DNA of 64,000 bases from CBDDBH01 sp965225625 (GCA_965225625.1 CBDDBH010000018.1:84486-148485); one strand, 5' to 3'; shown: positions 1-8,036, numbered from the stretch's first letter. Translations and numbers: made by a program. The notes: generated by a model not told the origin, from the sequence alone.

Positions 1-638
1 GCAAACCGTTTGAGTGTGGCGAGCTTGAATACCAGGAACATAATCGGACGCATCTTCAGTCGATGAAACAAAAGACCTTCTAGGATCAGGTGCGCCGGAA
101 TGTAGCGGATCATGGCGCAGAATATTGGCAGCGTCAGACCGGGAATGCAGTTACCCGCGCTGGTATTCAGATCGGCTACCGGGTTGTCGCCGATCAGCGA
201 GGCACGGTGCACCCACACCAGCATCTCCTCACGTTGCTGGGCATCGTCGGGAATAAGTTTTACGTCTGTCGTCGTATGTTCGGCTGCGTACGCTATCTGC
301 TCATGCGATTCGTAAACCGGGTGACCGTTGTGCACCAGTACCGGTACCGTTCCGGCGGGGTTCACGCTGAGAAATTCCGGCGTCAGCGCCTGGTAAGAGC
401 CAGTTTCAATCAAGTCAACATGGTGGTCTTTGTAATCCATCTCCAGTTCTGCCAGACACACACGCAGCTTTTTTGCGCATAAGGAGAATGCATTCTGATA
501 AAGCTCGAATTCCTGGCTGTGAGCCACACTGATCTCCGGGTGCAGACCGCCAGTTACCGCATGGGTTTTACGGTGCCGCTTCTCGGTGAAGAACCAACCA
601 AGCGCCGCTCCAAAAGCCAGTACTAGAATGTATTTCAA
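1..638 (-). CDS. Membrane-anchored glutathione S-transferase-like protein (partial)
   Basis: The frame reads from a TTG at 638 and runs off the left edge, so the C-terminus is missing. I chose TTG because a GGAGAA ribosome site lies five bases upstream and no ATG occurs until well inside the conserved fold. The N-terminus is a hydrophobic anchor (KYILVLAFGAALGWFF) followed by basic residues. Next comes a GST N-terminal thioredoxin-like domain: LYQNAFSLCAKKLRVCL, then NPAGTVPVL with the cis-proline, and the YESHEQIA glutathione-contact helix. The general architecture recalls GDAP1-type or maleylacetoacetate-isomerase-like GSTs. It lies 58 bp downstream of the split fumarylacetoacetate-hydrolase-family gene in the same direction, a pairing typical of ring-cleavage pathways. 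The substrate is unknown. Confidence 0.75.
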   Translation of the reverse strand, partial: MKYILVLAFGAALGWFFTEKRHRKTHAVTGGLHPEISVAHSQEFELYQNAFSLCAKKLRVCLAELEMDYKDHHVDLIETGSYQALTPEFLSVNPAGTVPVLVHNGHPVYESHEQIAYAAEHTTTDVKLIPDDAQQREEMLVWVHRASLIGDNPVADLNTSAGNCIPGLTLPIFCAMIRYIPAHLILEGLLFHRLKMRPIMFLVFKLATLKRF

Positions 639-696
639 ACAAATTCTCCGCAATTAAACGCGCCAGGGACGTTCAGCCTACCATGCCCCTGGCAAC

Positions 697-1035
697 TCAA
701 GCATCACGCCACTCGACGACGGTATTGACCAGCACGCCAACACCCTCCACATCGAGTTCGATTCGATCGCCCGGCTTGAGCCAACGCGAGCCATCGACAC
801 CGCCTTCGATTGCGGTCCCCTCACCGGTACCGGAACATAAAATGTCGCCGGGATTCATCTGCGTGTACTGAGATATATAGGCCACCGTCTCAGCGAAGCC
901 CCAAATCATGTCGCTGGTCGACCAGTCCTGTCGCTCCTCGCCATTGACGCGCAAGCGGCAGCGCAAATTGTTTACATCGTAGCCCTCGTCAACCACCACA
1001 CAGGGCCCACAAGCATTTCCCGTATCGAAATTTTT
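697..1035 (-). pseudogene. Fumarylacetoacetate hydrolase family protein, C-terminal part, separated by transposon
   Basis: This is the 3' part of an FAH-family gene (C-C bond hydrolase or isomerase for ring-cleavage products). It begins in the target duplication, reads FDTGNACGPCVVVDEGYDV, continues through the conserved SGTGEG turn, and ends ELDVEGVGVLVNTVVEWRDA before TGA at 697. Deleting the transposon and one copy of the duplication joins it in frame to residues encoded from 6260 downward (...GLEKN then FDTGN...). The repaired protein is about 327 aa, a normal size for the family. As it stands this half has no start of its own at the correct place, so the gene is inactive. Confidence 0.9.
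1028..1035. repeat. Target-site duplication, left copy
   Basis: AAATTTTT directly abuts the left inverted repeat and matches the 8 bases at 5608-5615. Eight bases is the IS1595-family duplication length. Confidence 0.93.
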
Positions 1036-1061
1036 GGGAATTATATACTTACTGCCCCAAA
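1036..1061 (+). repeat. Terminal inverted repeat, left end of IS1595-type transposon
   Basis: This 26-base end starts GGGAATTATATACTTA and finishes TGCCCCAAA. It matches the reverse complement of 5582-5607 with a single C/T difference at the 17th base. Confidence 0.93.
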
Positions 1062-1072
1062 TTCATGACCGT

Positions 1073-1213
1073 TTAACCCTTAACTATTCTCCATTTTTCT
1101 TCTAACTGTTTCTTAGACGGAGCCTTTTCAGGTTGCTTATAGGGTTCTTTCGGCTTGAAATTAACCACCTGCCCAACCAGACTACGAAGGTCTTTTAGTT
1201 GTTTTTTGTTCAC
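1073..1213 (-). CDS. Very small basic protein in transposon (46 aa), unknown function
   Basis: I do not recognise this gene. It begins with GTG at 1213, overlapping the TGA of the preceding 53-aa gene by four bases (GTGA), which suggests translational coupling. A CTGGAGGAA ribosome-site-like stretch lies just upstream. The product is highly charged and lysine-rich (starts MNKKQLKDLRSLVGQVVNFK, ends EEKWRIVKG) with no membrane segment. It ends at 1073, only 12 bases inside the left inverted repeat, so it is the last gene of the transposon operon. It could be a small regulator or nuclease-associated protein, but nothing in the sequence proves this. Confidence 0.5.
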   Translation of the reverse strand: MNKKQLKDLRSLVGQVVNFKPKEPYKQPEKAPSKKQLEEKWRIVKG

Positions 1214-1371
1214 AGATATTCCTCCAGTATTTTTGGTATATTCTGAATGGGGCTAGGCATTGATCCGTCAGAATTTGCAAAGTTGACCGTCTCTTCCATC
1301 TCAGCCTTGCTGGGCTGATAGCTGTGATGCTTGACGTGAATTGTAGGTTTGGTTGGGTCTTGGGCGGTCAT
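1210..1371 (-). CDS. Small acidic protein in transposon (53 aa), unknown function
   Basis: I do not recognise this gene. It starts with ATG at 1371 behind AAGAGGG, 31 bases after the HNH endonuclease stop, and reads MTAQDPTKPTIHVKHHSYQP before ending ...IQNIPKILEEYL. Its stop overlaps the start of the next small gene by four bases. Position, good ribosome site and coupled overlap support a real gene rather than chance. It is read in the same direction as the restriction-modification genes and is probably part of their transcript. Confidence 0.5.
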   Translation of the reverse strand: MTAQDPTKPTIHVKHHSYQPSKAEMEETVNFANSDGSMPSPIQNIPKILEEYL

Positions 1372-1402
1372 GGTGGCCCTCTTCAAAGGTGTTGGGTTTC
1401 GT

Positions 1403-2635
1403 TTATAGGTAGCGAGATCGCCACTCTAAATTTTCAGCGCGGGTTGCTTGAGGAAAGTTGATGTTTCTTGGCAGCCCTGCGTAGCTTACCGCATGTTCAA
1501 TCTGCTCATTGAGCGTTACAATACCATTCGGTTCAATGCGTATTTTCCCGCTATCATACAGGCGATGAATATCAACTCGCATGCATAAGCCATTACCGAC
1601 AAGGTCACTGCCGCCTTGTCCAACTGGAACGATATGCGCAGCTTCTAACACCTCTAATGTGCGTTCTTGCGTCAATATACAGCAACTGTTGCCTGCCCCA
1701 AGCACTTCCCTTCTAAATTTCGACTGGTTAGTTCGGCGTAGAACGCTTGCAGTAACGCGGGTTCGTTCAATAATTAAAGGAATTTCCGAATCTCGCGAGT
1801 CTGTTATCTCTTCATCAATTCGCGCAATGTTTTCAAAAAATGAAGGTTCAGCATCTAGCTGAATTTCTGCGCTCATGACTTGGTCTAGGTAGAATTTTTG
1901 TTCGTAGCGTTCTGTTGTATTGTCCGCTTGGCAAATCTCGAAGTTCTCCAAGAAAAGTAAAAATTCTCTTGCAAGCCGCTTGTCGTTTGCAGCGGGCGCA
2001 CAATCAGGCCAGCTTGATACGTCCAAACGATCTTTTCGAAATTTAAACACTGATATTGCGGTGTCTTCCACTGAGGCCTTTGCTCCAGCCAAAGGAATGA
2101 CCACCTTGATTAGCTCATTGGGGCTTAAAAATGCTTCTAAGATGCCATAAGAGCGCCCCAACTTGTCCATAACCGAAAGTATCAACTCGAATGGCTTAAT
2201 GCGAAGTCCTGCATCTCTCCACTTCTGCATTTCTGCATCGTTGTAAGTGGCGGGGTTGGGTAGTACAGTGTTTCGCACCATCAAAGCGGCGAATTCATCG
2301 TTCGTAATTTGTCCAGACGCTACACGGCTTCCAAGGTTGGTAAGCTCTATTTCTCCGCTTACTGGCGCAAGCAAACCAGTTCCGCGCCAATATTGGCCGG
2401 AATTTCGGAACAGGTTTCGGTCTGGAGTTCGTGCAAGGTCGATAAGAGTATTGGTGTCCTCTTTAACTCGCCCTAATTCTTGATGAAGCTCAAGAGAACT
2501 ATAAGGTTTGCCCTCAAATTTTTTCAACGCTCTCAGAACGCCTAATAAAACAGGAGCTTTAAGTAAACCCTCGCTTGGTGCAACGCTGAGCCATCGCCAT
2601 TTATATGATGGAAAAGGCTTAGCGGGAGTATTCAT
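1403..2635 (-). CDS. HNH-family restriction endonuclease (putative)
   Basis: This 410-aa protein probably cuts DNA lacking the modification placed by the two neighbouring methyltransferases. The C-terminal quarter holds an HNH nuclease module of the HNH_2 type: CCILTQERTLEVLEAAHIVP with the first histidine, GGSDLVGNGLCMRVDIH, then RLYDSGKI. The N-terminal 300 residues have no motif I can name and are likely the recognition part. Its ATG overlaps the TGA of methyltransferase 1 (ATGA at 2632-2635), so translation is coupled. Restriction follows modification in the operon, which would let protection appear first. The recognition sequence cannot be read from the protein. Confidence 0.82.
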   Translation of the reverse strand: MNTPAKPFPSYKWRWLSVAPSEGLLKAPVLLGVLRALKKFEGKPYSSLELHQELGRVKEDTNTLIDLARTPDRNLFRNSGQYWRGTGLLAPVSGEIELTNLGSRVASGQITNDEFAALMVRNTVLPNPATYNDAEMQKWRDAGLRIKPFELILSVMDKLGRSYGILEAFLSPNELIKVVIPLAGAKASVEDTAISVFKFRKDRLDVSSWPDCAPAANDKRLAREFLLFLENFEICQADNTTERYEQKFYLDQVMSAEIQLDAEPSFFENIARIDEEITDSRDSEIPLIIERTRVTASVLRRTNQSKFRREVLGAGNSCCILTQERTLEVLEAAHIVPVGQGGSDLVGNGLCMRVDIHRLYDSGKIRIEPNGIVTLNEQIEHAVSYAGLPRNINFPQATRAENLEWRSRYL

Positions 2636-3603
2636 ACTGCATCATCAACAATCTGGTCAATTATATCTGAATTTTTTGAAAGCATGATACCGATTGCATA
2701 GCCAAGGGCAGGAGGAACTGCATTGGCGATTTGCCTATATGCGGAAGTTTTAGTGCCTTCAAAAACGAAACTGTCTGGGAATGATTGAACCGCAGCCAAT
2801 TCTCTGGCGGACATTCTTCGGTGGTTATTGGGGTGATGAAGAACAACAACGCCCCCCTTCTCATCGCCCCTTCCTGTAACCGTTGGTGCAGGTTGATTAG
2901 GGTCTATTACTCTATGTCCGATGTGTCCATTGAATCGCAATTTATATCTTGAAAATTCATGATTTGGTAAGTCAGGCGCATCCTCAGGCTCAGGTATATG
3001 AGCCAATGCTTTTCCGACAGTTAGCCAAGGTTTTAGCTTCGCATTTTTTGGTTTTACCTTTGGGTCTTGATGAGTTGGATCAGGTGGAAAAAACACTTTT
3101 TTGTCCGATATATCATTCCTCACACCCAGCATCACAAAACGCATTCGCTTTTGTGGTGCTCCATAATCCGCTGAGTTCAGAACCTTCCAAATGGTCTTAT
3201 AACCTGCGCTTGAAAAGTCAGAGACTATGCGCTTTACTACCTCACCTTTCCCAAGTGAGACTAACCCTTTTACATTTTCGGCGATGAAAAATTTTGGTTG
3301 CTTGTCAGTGACCACTCTCACCATTTCAGCATAGAGTTTATTTCTCTCATCCGAAACAGTTCGCCCCCAATTGGCGACGGAAAAGCCTTGACATGGAAAC
3401 CCTCCTACAACTACATCGGCGTCTGGTATTTCGGCAGAAGGGATTTCGCAAATATTTCTCACGTCAACATGGCTGCCGATATTGCGACGATAAGTTGCGA
3501 CGGCATCGGCGAAAATATCATTAGCCCATACAATAGTATGCCCTGTTTTAATAAGACCTAAGTCTAAACCACCAGCACCGCTAAAAAGAGAAATAATTTT
3601 CAT
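2632..3603 (-). CDS. C5-cytosine DNA methyltransferase 1
   Basis: This 323-aa enzyme transfers a methyl group from S-adenosylmethionine to C5 of cytosine. The ordered motifs are visible: motif I FSGAGGLDLGL near residue 7, motif IV PCQGFS with the catalytic cysteine, motif VI ENVKGLVSLG, motif VIII QKRMRF, motif IX with RELAAVQSFPDSF, and motif X YRQIANAVPPALG. It is intact. It closely resembles methyltransferase 2 just upstream, as expected if each enzyme modifies one strand of an asymmetric site. Its ATG at 3603 overlaps the stop that methyltransferase 2 would have once its one-base frameshift is corrected. Confidence 0.92.
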   Translation of the reverse strand: MKIISLFSGAGGLDLGLIKTGHTIVWANDIFADAVATYRRNIGSHVDVRNICEIPSAEIPDADVVVGGFPCQGFSVANWGRTVSDERNKLYAEMVRVVTDKQPKFFIAENVKGLVSLGKGEVVKRIVSDFSSAGYKTIWKVLNSADYGAPQKRMRFVMLGVRNDISDKKVFFPPDPTHQDPKVKPKNAKLKPWLTVGKALAHIPEPEDAPDLPNHEFSRYKLRFNGHIGHRVIDPNQPAPTVTGRGDEKGGVVVLHHPNNHRRMSARELAAVQSFPDSFVFEGTKTSAYRQIANAVPPALGYAIGIMLSKNSDIIDQIVDDAV

Positions 3604-4548
3604 GATGCTTCGCGCCCCAACCCAGCTTGAGCGAAAAGTTGTTCACCTAAAAGCTTTCCAAATAGCACAGGCACGGCATTTTCCTACCTGCCGATAGCAC
3701 GAGTTCATTTGGCCAATAAATTCAAATTTGATCGGAAACGTCTGTATGAGTGCTTGTTCACGTATTGACATACGACGATGATTTTTTGGGTGCTGTAAGA
3801 CACATACTCCACCTTTTCCGTTCCCTCGCGCTAGTATCGTCGGAGACGGTTTTTCTGGGTCTGTAGTTCTATGACCAGTAAAATTCCTGTTTGTGACTTT
3901 GTACTGTGAGCAAATATGATTGACTAAATGGTGTTCGCTTTCTGGTTCAGGGATTGAATCCAATACTTTACCAATAGACACCCACTCATTGAGATTTTCT
4001 GAACCTTTTTTGTCATGTGTTGGTTCTGGGTAGAAATAATCTAAAGATTTTGGCAAATCCTTTCGAGTCCCTGCAATGATGACTCGCCATCTTGATTGAG
4101 GAACGCCATAGTCGGCTGTGTTGAATAGTTTTTTTTGTACACGATAGCCTGCCCTAGAAAAACCGCGTTCAATTTTTTTAATGACCTCGCCCCCGTCAAG
4201 GCTCAAAATGCCTCTAACATTCTCTGCGAGAAACCACTTCGGCTGTTTATCGGTGATGATCCTAAGAAACTCTTTGTACAGACTGTTTCGTGGGTCATTT
4301 CTGACTCTCAAGCGGTTTGCTTGAGAAAACCCTTGGCATGGGAATCCTCCAACCACAGCATCACAATCTGGAATTTCATCAGATGGGATATCCTCTATTG
4401 GAGCCAAGGCAGCGTGATCTCCAATGTTATGAATATATGTTTTCACGCAGTCAGCATCAAAATCGTTAGCCCATACAATCGTATGTCCTGCTTGGATGAG
4501 GCCTAAGTCCAAGCCACCGGCACCACTAAAAAGAGATACAATTTTCAT
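3600..4548 (-). pseudogene. C5-cytosine DNA methyltransferase 2, frameshifted near the C-terminus
   Basis: Motifs I (FSGAGGLDLGL), IV (PCQGFS), VI (ENVRGIL) and VIII (QSRWRV) are intact, but the frame breaks inside motif X. The protein reads YRQVGKCRACAIWKAFR where YRQVGNAVPVLFGKLLG is expected. The cause is one extra base in the run at 3679-3682 (AAAA on the coding strand). Removing it extends the frame to a TGA at 3600-3602 that overlaps the next ATG as ATGA, giving about 315 aa, the normal size. The read-through frame ends at 3643 as 301 aa. The start at 4548 has a GGAG site and lies 28 bases after the transposase stop. It may be a sequencing error, a slippage switch or a real loss. Confidence 0.85.
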
Positions 4549-4576
4549 GGTTGTCTCCGTCGAAAAATAAACAGCA

Positions 4577-5503
4577 TCAGGCGTTCACCAAATCTGCATA
4601 GCGCAGCCGTTTCCCCACGCTTGCCGCGCAGAGAGATTTTATTCTGTCGATAGTATCTATTTCACAGTTACCCTGGTTGAGCCTGAACGTAAACTCATCG
4701 ACATACTTCTGGCAGTGCTTGACGCTCCAGTTGTGATAGGTACCGTGATAACCGCGCTTTAGAAGTGCCCAGACGCTTTCAATGCCGTTAGTATGGGCCA
4801 TGCCGTTCACGTATTCCTTGGCACTGTGCTTGACCGTACCGTGCTGGTAAAACAGCCCACCGAGGCCGTGGTAGCCTTTGTGTTCGTCGGTATAGACCGT
4901 GGAGCCCACGGCAACGGTGCCATGAATGAAGCCTTTAAGTGTTGCGCCGTCCGTGTTGCTAATCACCTGCGCTCTAACAGCACCGCCGCGTTCCTTAGCC
5001 CCAATGACCGCTTGCTTACCCACTGCTCCCCTGCCAGCTTTCAGTTTCTTGCTGTTGTGCTTGTTCTTTTCCTTCCCGCCAAGGTATGTTTCGTCTACCT
5101 CGACAACGCGATCTAGCTTAAAGTCGCCACTGGAGCAAGCCTCGCGAATGCGGTGCAGCATAAACCACGCTGTTTTCTGGGTTACGCCAATTTCTTTAGA
5201 TAACTGCAAACTGGAAACCCCTTTCCTGCTTGTCTGCACCAAGTACATTACATATAACCAAATGCGAAGCGGCTTCCTTGAATTTTCAAAGATGGTGTTA
5301 TGACGAACAGTAAAGTCCTTTCTACAGTCTTTACACCTGTGCCCCATACGGCCATGTCTTGGAGAGGTCTTTTGACTTCCGCAAAATACGCACACAGCCC
5401 CGTTCTTCCATAATTCAGTCTCCATAAAAGTAACGGCAGAGGCCTCATCGGGAAACAGCTTGAAGAACTCAAATACAGACAGCGTAGAGGCAACTTCTTT
5501 CAT
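4577..5503 (-). CDS. IS1595-family (ISXO2-like) transposase
   Basis: This 308-aa transposase mobilises the element. The N-terminus has a zinc ribbon (CVFCGSQKTSPRHGRMGHRC then CKDCR form) of the type found in this family. The catalytic ISXO2-like domain follows, with VVEVDETYLGG, then VYTDEHKGY, then NGIESVWALLKRGYHGTYH, supplying the acidic residues of the DDE-like core, and ends with YVDEFTFRLN. It appears full length and unbroken. It is the first gene of the transposon and is followed after 73 bases (28 to the start of methyltransferase 2) by the passenger genes in the same direction. A promoter upstream could therefore serve all of them. Confidence 0.93.
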   Translation of the reverse strand: MKEVASTLSVFEFFKLFPDEASAVTFMETELWKNGAVCVFCGSQKTSPRHGRMGHRCKDCRKDFTVRHNTIFENSRKPLRIWLYVMYLVQTSRKGVSSLQLSKEIGVTQKTAWFMLHRIREACSSGDFKLDRVVEVDETYLGGKEKNKHNSKKLKAGRGAVGKQAVIGAKERGGAVRAQVISNTDGATLKGFIHGTVAVGSTVYTDEHKGYHGLGGLFYQHGTVKHSAKEYVNGMAHTNGIESVWALLKRGYHGTYHNWSVKHCQKYVDEFTFRLNQGNCEIDTIDRIKSLCAASVGKRLRYADLVNA

Positions 5504-5523
5504 GGCGTGAAACTCTTTTCTGT

Positions 5524-5551
5524 TATAAAGTAAAATATATTTTACTTTATA
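5524..5551. promoter_or_regulatory. Perfect 28-base A+T-rich palindrome upstream of transposase
   Basis: The sequence is fully self-complementary around its centre (TATAAAGTAAAAT and its mirror). It lies between the right inverted repeat and the transposase start, 21 bases before the ATG. Position and symmetry suit an operator bound by a dimer, or a promoter-overlapping hairpin limiting read-in transcription. Which protein binds it is not shown. Confidence 0.55.
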
Positions 5552-5581
5552 TGCCCCATGAGGTCAAACGTTATCTTTAAT

Positions 5582-5607
5582 TTTGGGGCAATAAGTATAT
5601 AATTCCC
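5582..5607 (-). repeat. Terminal inverted repeat, right end of IS1595-type transposon
   Basis: On the minus strand it begins GGGAATTATATACTTA and pairs with 1036-1061 over all 26 positions except one. Confidence 0.93.
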
Positions 5608-5615
5608 AAATTTTT
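5608..5615. repeat. Target-site duplication, right copy
   Basis: AAATTTTT is the exact copy of 1028-1035. Confidence 0.93.
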
Positions 5616-6260
5616 CTCCAGCCCCCAACTGAAGCCACCGCGATGCAAAGGAATACCAATGCCGAGTCGACCGTCACGAATAGACAGATCGTTCCAGGCA
5701 GTAAAGCCCCAAACGGAGAAATCCTCGGCACTTATACGACGACCACCGCTCGCCAGAATGATCGCGACCTCGCATTCGTAGTCGAGTTTCTGTACCTGGG
5801 CTTCGGGTTTAATCTCGGCTTCAGGTCCGACAACGGTATCCGGCATGATCTGAAAGCCCCACGCCGGCAGCCCTTTGCGCTTTTCGCTCAAGAAGTAGTC
5901 TTCGGTGAACTCCTTGCCGGTAACCGCCTTGTAAGCATTCACGGCGTGCGCCGCGACATTGGCGCCAAGCGCGATGATGCGATTACGGCGGTCCGGTAGC
6001 GGAGCTTGTAGACGAACAGAAGCAATTGGCACGCTCGCAGGATTGTCACTTGCGCTCTTATTCAGTTCTTCCAGCGGCTCGCGGGCCTCGTCCCAATGGG
6101 CGATCAGGGTGTTCCAGCTGCCACGACCCTCATCGGGCAACAACCGGCCTAAAGTGTCCGCCGCCTCTGCCGCGAGTCCCGCCCGTGCGGCGTTAATATC
6201 CAGCACCTGATCGTTAACCAGCAAACCGGTAGACCAGCCATTAAAGCGTACAAATTTCAT
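5608..6260 (-). pseudogene. Fumarylacetoacetate hydrolase family protein, N-terminal part, interrupted by transposon
   Basis: This is the 5' two thirds of the split FAH-family gene. It starts with ATG at 6260 after a GGGGAGAAG ribosome site and reads MKFVRFNGWSTGLLVNDQVL. The FAH catalytic fold is visible: RNRIIALGANVAAHA, then LDYECEVAIILASGGRRIS with the metal-ligand glutamates, and FTAWNDLSIRD. It runs into the transposon after GLEKN, where 20 foreign residues precede a stop. The intact gene would act on a ring-cleavage or acylpyruvate-type product, probably with the GST-like protein downstream. This copy is inactivated by insertion only; both halves otherwise look sound, so the event seems recent. 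Confidence 0.9.
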
Positions 6261-6391
6261 TTTTACTTCTCCCCGGAAAAATCAATCTGCCAACAGCGCA
6301 GTGTAAACTGAACACTGCGATTTGTAATTCATCATTCAAGTTGAGGTTGCGGGTCGGTGCTTGGTCGCATATCCGCAAGTTAGAGGCTTAT

Positions 6392-6842
6392 ATGGTTACC
6401 AGAGAAGATATTGTTGGTTCATGGTTGTTGGTCGACCGCGGGACGGACAACGAGGCGGACCGGCAACAAGCTGAGGCTCGCTATGGCGATAATCCGCAAG
6501 GCTTTGCGATATTTGCAGCGGATGGCTGGATGAACGCAATCGTCTGCTGGGGGCGGGCGCCCCCAGTTGTCCGGTAAACCAGATTGGCACTCCGATGCTC
6601 CCGCCGATGAAAAGATTAAAGCGTTCGACACCTACCTGTCTTATGGGGGCCGCTGGAGCGTCGACAATGGAACGCTCACCACCAAGGTGGAGTTTGCGCT
6701 TAATCCCGGTTGGGTCGGCGGTGAGCAGGTTCGTCATTTGGAGATGTCAGCCAATGGCTACCTGACGCTGAAGCTCGCGCGAACCTGGCCCGATGGCCGT
6801 GTTATCAATGCTTGGGTGCGCTGGCGACGCGCAACTGCCTGA
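6392..6842 (+). pseudogene. Lipocalin-like domain protein, frameshifted
   Basis: Two overlapping frames together give one lipocalin-like protein of about 149 aa. The first part, from ATG 6392, reads MVTREDIVGSWLLVDRGTDN and ends in WMNAIVCWG. The second part resumes with LSGKPDWHSDAPADEKIKAF and ends WVRWRRATA. Members of this small-barrel family typically begin with such an I-x-G-x-W strand. The break falls in a perfect G+C hairpin at 6547-6566 (arms CTGGGGGCG and CGCCCCCAG, two-base loop), a place where replication slippage or base-calling errors are likely. It diverges from the FAH gene. Function unknown. Confidence 0.65.
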
Positions 6843-6862
6843 TTGCGAGGTCCGCGACGCAA

Positions 6863-7987
6863 TTACTTAACTTCCGTCTCCAATAGATCCGCACCATAGG
6901 TGTCGTAGGCAACATTAGAGGCGACCACGTGTTGTGCGGAGCCGTGTACGTCGCGGAAACAACGTTGCAGGATGTTTTCCTCGAGTAAGGCCGAAGCCCC
7001 TAGAAAATGAAAGATGTGTGAGACTGCCGCTGAACAAAGCTCGCTGCCGTAGCTGACCGTCGCCACCACTTTGTGTTGCTGAGCTGCGCTCAGCGCGCCG
7101 TTCGCGTGACAAAGCTTCCACGCTTCACCGAGCACGGAGTCGGCGAGCGCGCGGACACTCTCGATTTGTGTCTGCGCCCTACCGACCTCATATTGGAAGG
7201 CGCCACGGGCCGCAAGTGGGTTTCCCGAACCTCGTTTTTTTGTTCGGGCATACGCTATCGCCTCTTCCATAAACCGTTGCGCCAGGCCGAACGTGAAACC
7301 GAGATTCTCACCGGAAACATAAGTGTGGTAGGGCAACTGGTATGACGGTCCACCACGTGCCACGGGCGCGTATGGATCGATCAATAGGTACTCCGGCAAC
7401 TCGACGTCTTTGCAGATCACCTCGATGCTGGCGGTGCCTTTCAGTGCCATCACGTTCCACTCGCCCGCAGTCTCGAAACTATTTCTTGGCACCACGATCA
7501 TTCGAATGTGTGGTTTCTCGGCCTCTTCCTTTGCAGTCAATAATGCCCAATCGGCGTGATCGACCCCGCTCGCAAACCTCCAACGCCCATTGATGATCGC
7601 GATTGCCCCGGCACGCCGGAATGTCCCAGTAGGGGCCGAAACGGCGGCGAAAAAGGGCGGCGGATTGCTTCCGAACACGTCTTCTAGCCCACGTTCCGAG
7701 AGCCTCGCGGCCGCGAGCCCTGCCGCCCCTGCATGATTAAAACCGGTCCATGCGGCTGTCGGGTTAGCGTGGGCCAGCGCCGCGAAATAATGAAACTGTT
7801 CGGCCATGGATAGCTGATCACCGCCAACGTCCGAGGGAACTTTAACCATCGGCACCCGCAACTCGCGCATGAGCGCTACCAGGGCGGGCGGCGCGCGACC
7901 GAGCTGCTCTGCTTCATCAGCGGTCGCTTCCAGGTCGACCTGCCGGCGTCGGATTTCAGCGGTGAGAGCTTCGAGTGAACGCGCCAA
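6863..7987 (-). CDS. Acyl-CoA-dehydrogenase-fold flavin monooxygenase (oxygenase component)
   Basis: This 374-aa protein has the acyl-CoA dehydrogenase fold in the form used by two-component flavin hydroxylases (HsaA and HpaB-C2 relatives). The N-terminal helical domain reads ELRVPMVKVPSDVGGDQLSM. The middle beta domain carries WRFASGVDHADWALL. The C-terminal four-helix domain includes SYGSELCSAAVSHIFHFLGASALLEENILQRCFRDVHGSAQH, where the late histidines match the oxygen-activating region of that group. The acyl-CoA dehydrogenase catalytic glutamate is not evident. With the extradiol dioxygenase at 11371 and the FAH-family gene it could hydroxylate a phenol before ring cleavage. A flavin reductase partner is not obvious nearby. 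Confidence 0.75.
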   Translation of the reverse strand: MARSLEALTAEIRRRQVDLEATADEAEQLGRAPPALVALMRELRVPMVKVPSDVGGDQLSMAEQFHYFAALAHANPTAAWTGFNHAGAAGLAAARLSERGLEDVFGSNPPPFFAAVSAPTGTFRRAGAIAIINGRWRFASGVDHADWALLTAKEEAEKPHIRMIVVPRNSFETAGEWNVMALKGTASIEVICKDVELPEYLLIDPYAPVARGGPSYQLPYHTYVSGENLGFTFGLAQRFMEEAIAYARTKKRGSGNPLAARGAFQYEVGRAQTQIESVRALADSVLGEAWKLCHANGALSAAQQHKVVATVSYGSELCSAAVSHIFHFLGASALLEENILQRCFRDVHGSAQHVVASNVAYDTYGADLLETEVK

Positions 7988-8036
7988 TGCAATTGTCCTT
8001 AGCTGCTTCGGGTGATATCAGAGGGGACCAAGCTGT

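Larger units (their letters stand above)
1036..5607. mobile_element. IS1595-type transposon carrying a restriction-modification operon
   Basis: The 4572-bp element has near-perfect 26-bp terminal inverted repeats (1036-1061 and 5582-5607, one mismatch) that begin GGGAATTATATACTTA. It is flanked by an exact 8-bp duplication AAATTTTT (1028-1035 and 5608-5615), the duplication length known for IS1595. Inside are an ISXO2-like transposase, two C5 DNA methyltransferases, an HNH endonuclease and two very small genes, all on the minus strand and read in that order. The element is visibly more A+T-rich than the flanks, which suggests horizontal arrival. It sits inside an FAH-family gene whose frame is exactly restored on removal. 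IS1595 relatives with passenger genes are known; a full restriction-modification cargo is the unusual part. Confidence 0.92.

Noticed and set aside
90..482. Plus-strand open frames across the first 500 bases
   Set aside because: The minus strand holds a clear GST-like domain over the same bases; the plus frames have no recognisable protein pattern.
1028..5615. Prophage or integrative element instead of a transposon
   Set aside because: No integrase, phage structural gene or tRNA target; the ends and 8-base duplication fit IS1595 exactly.
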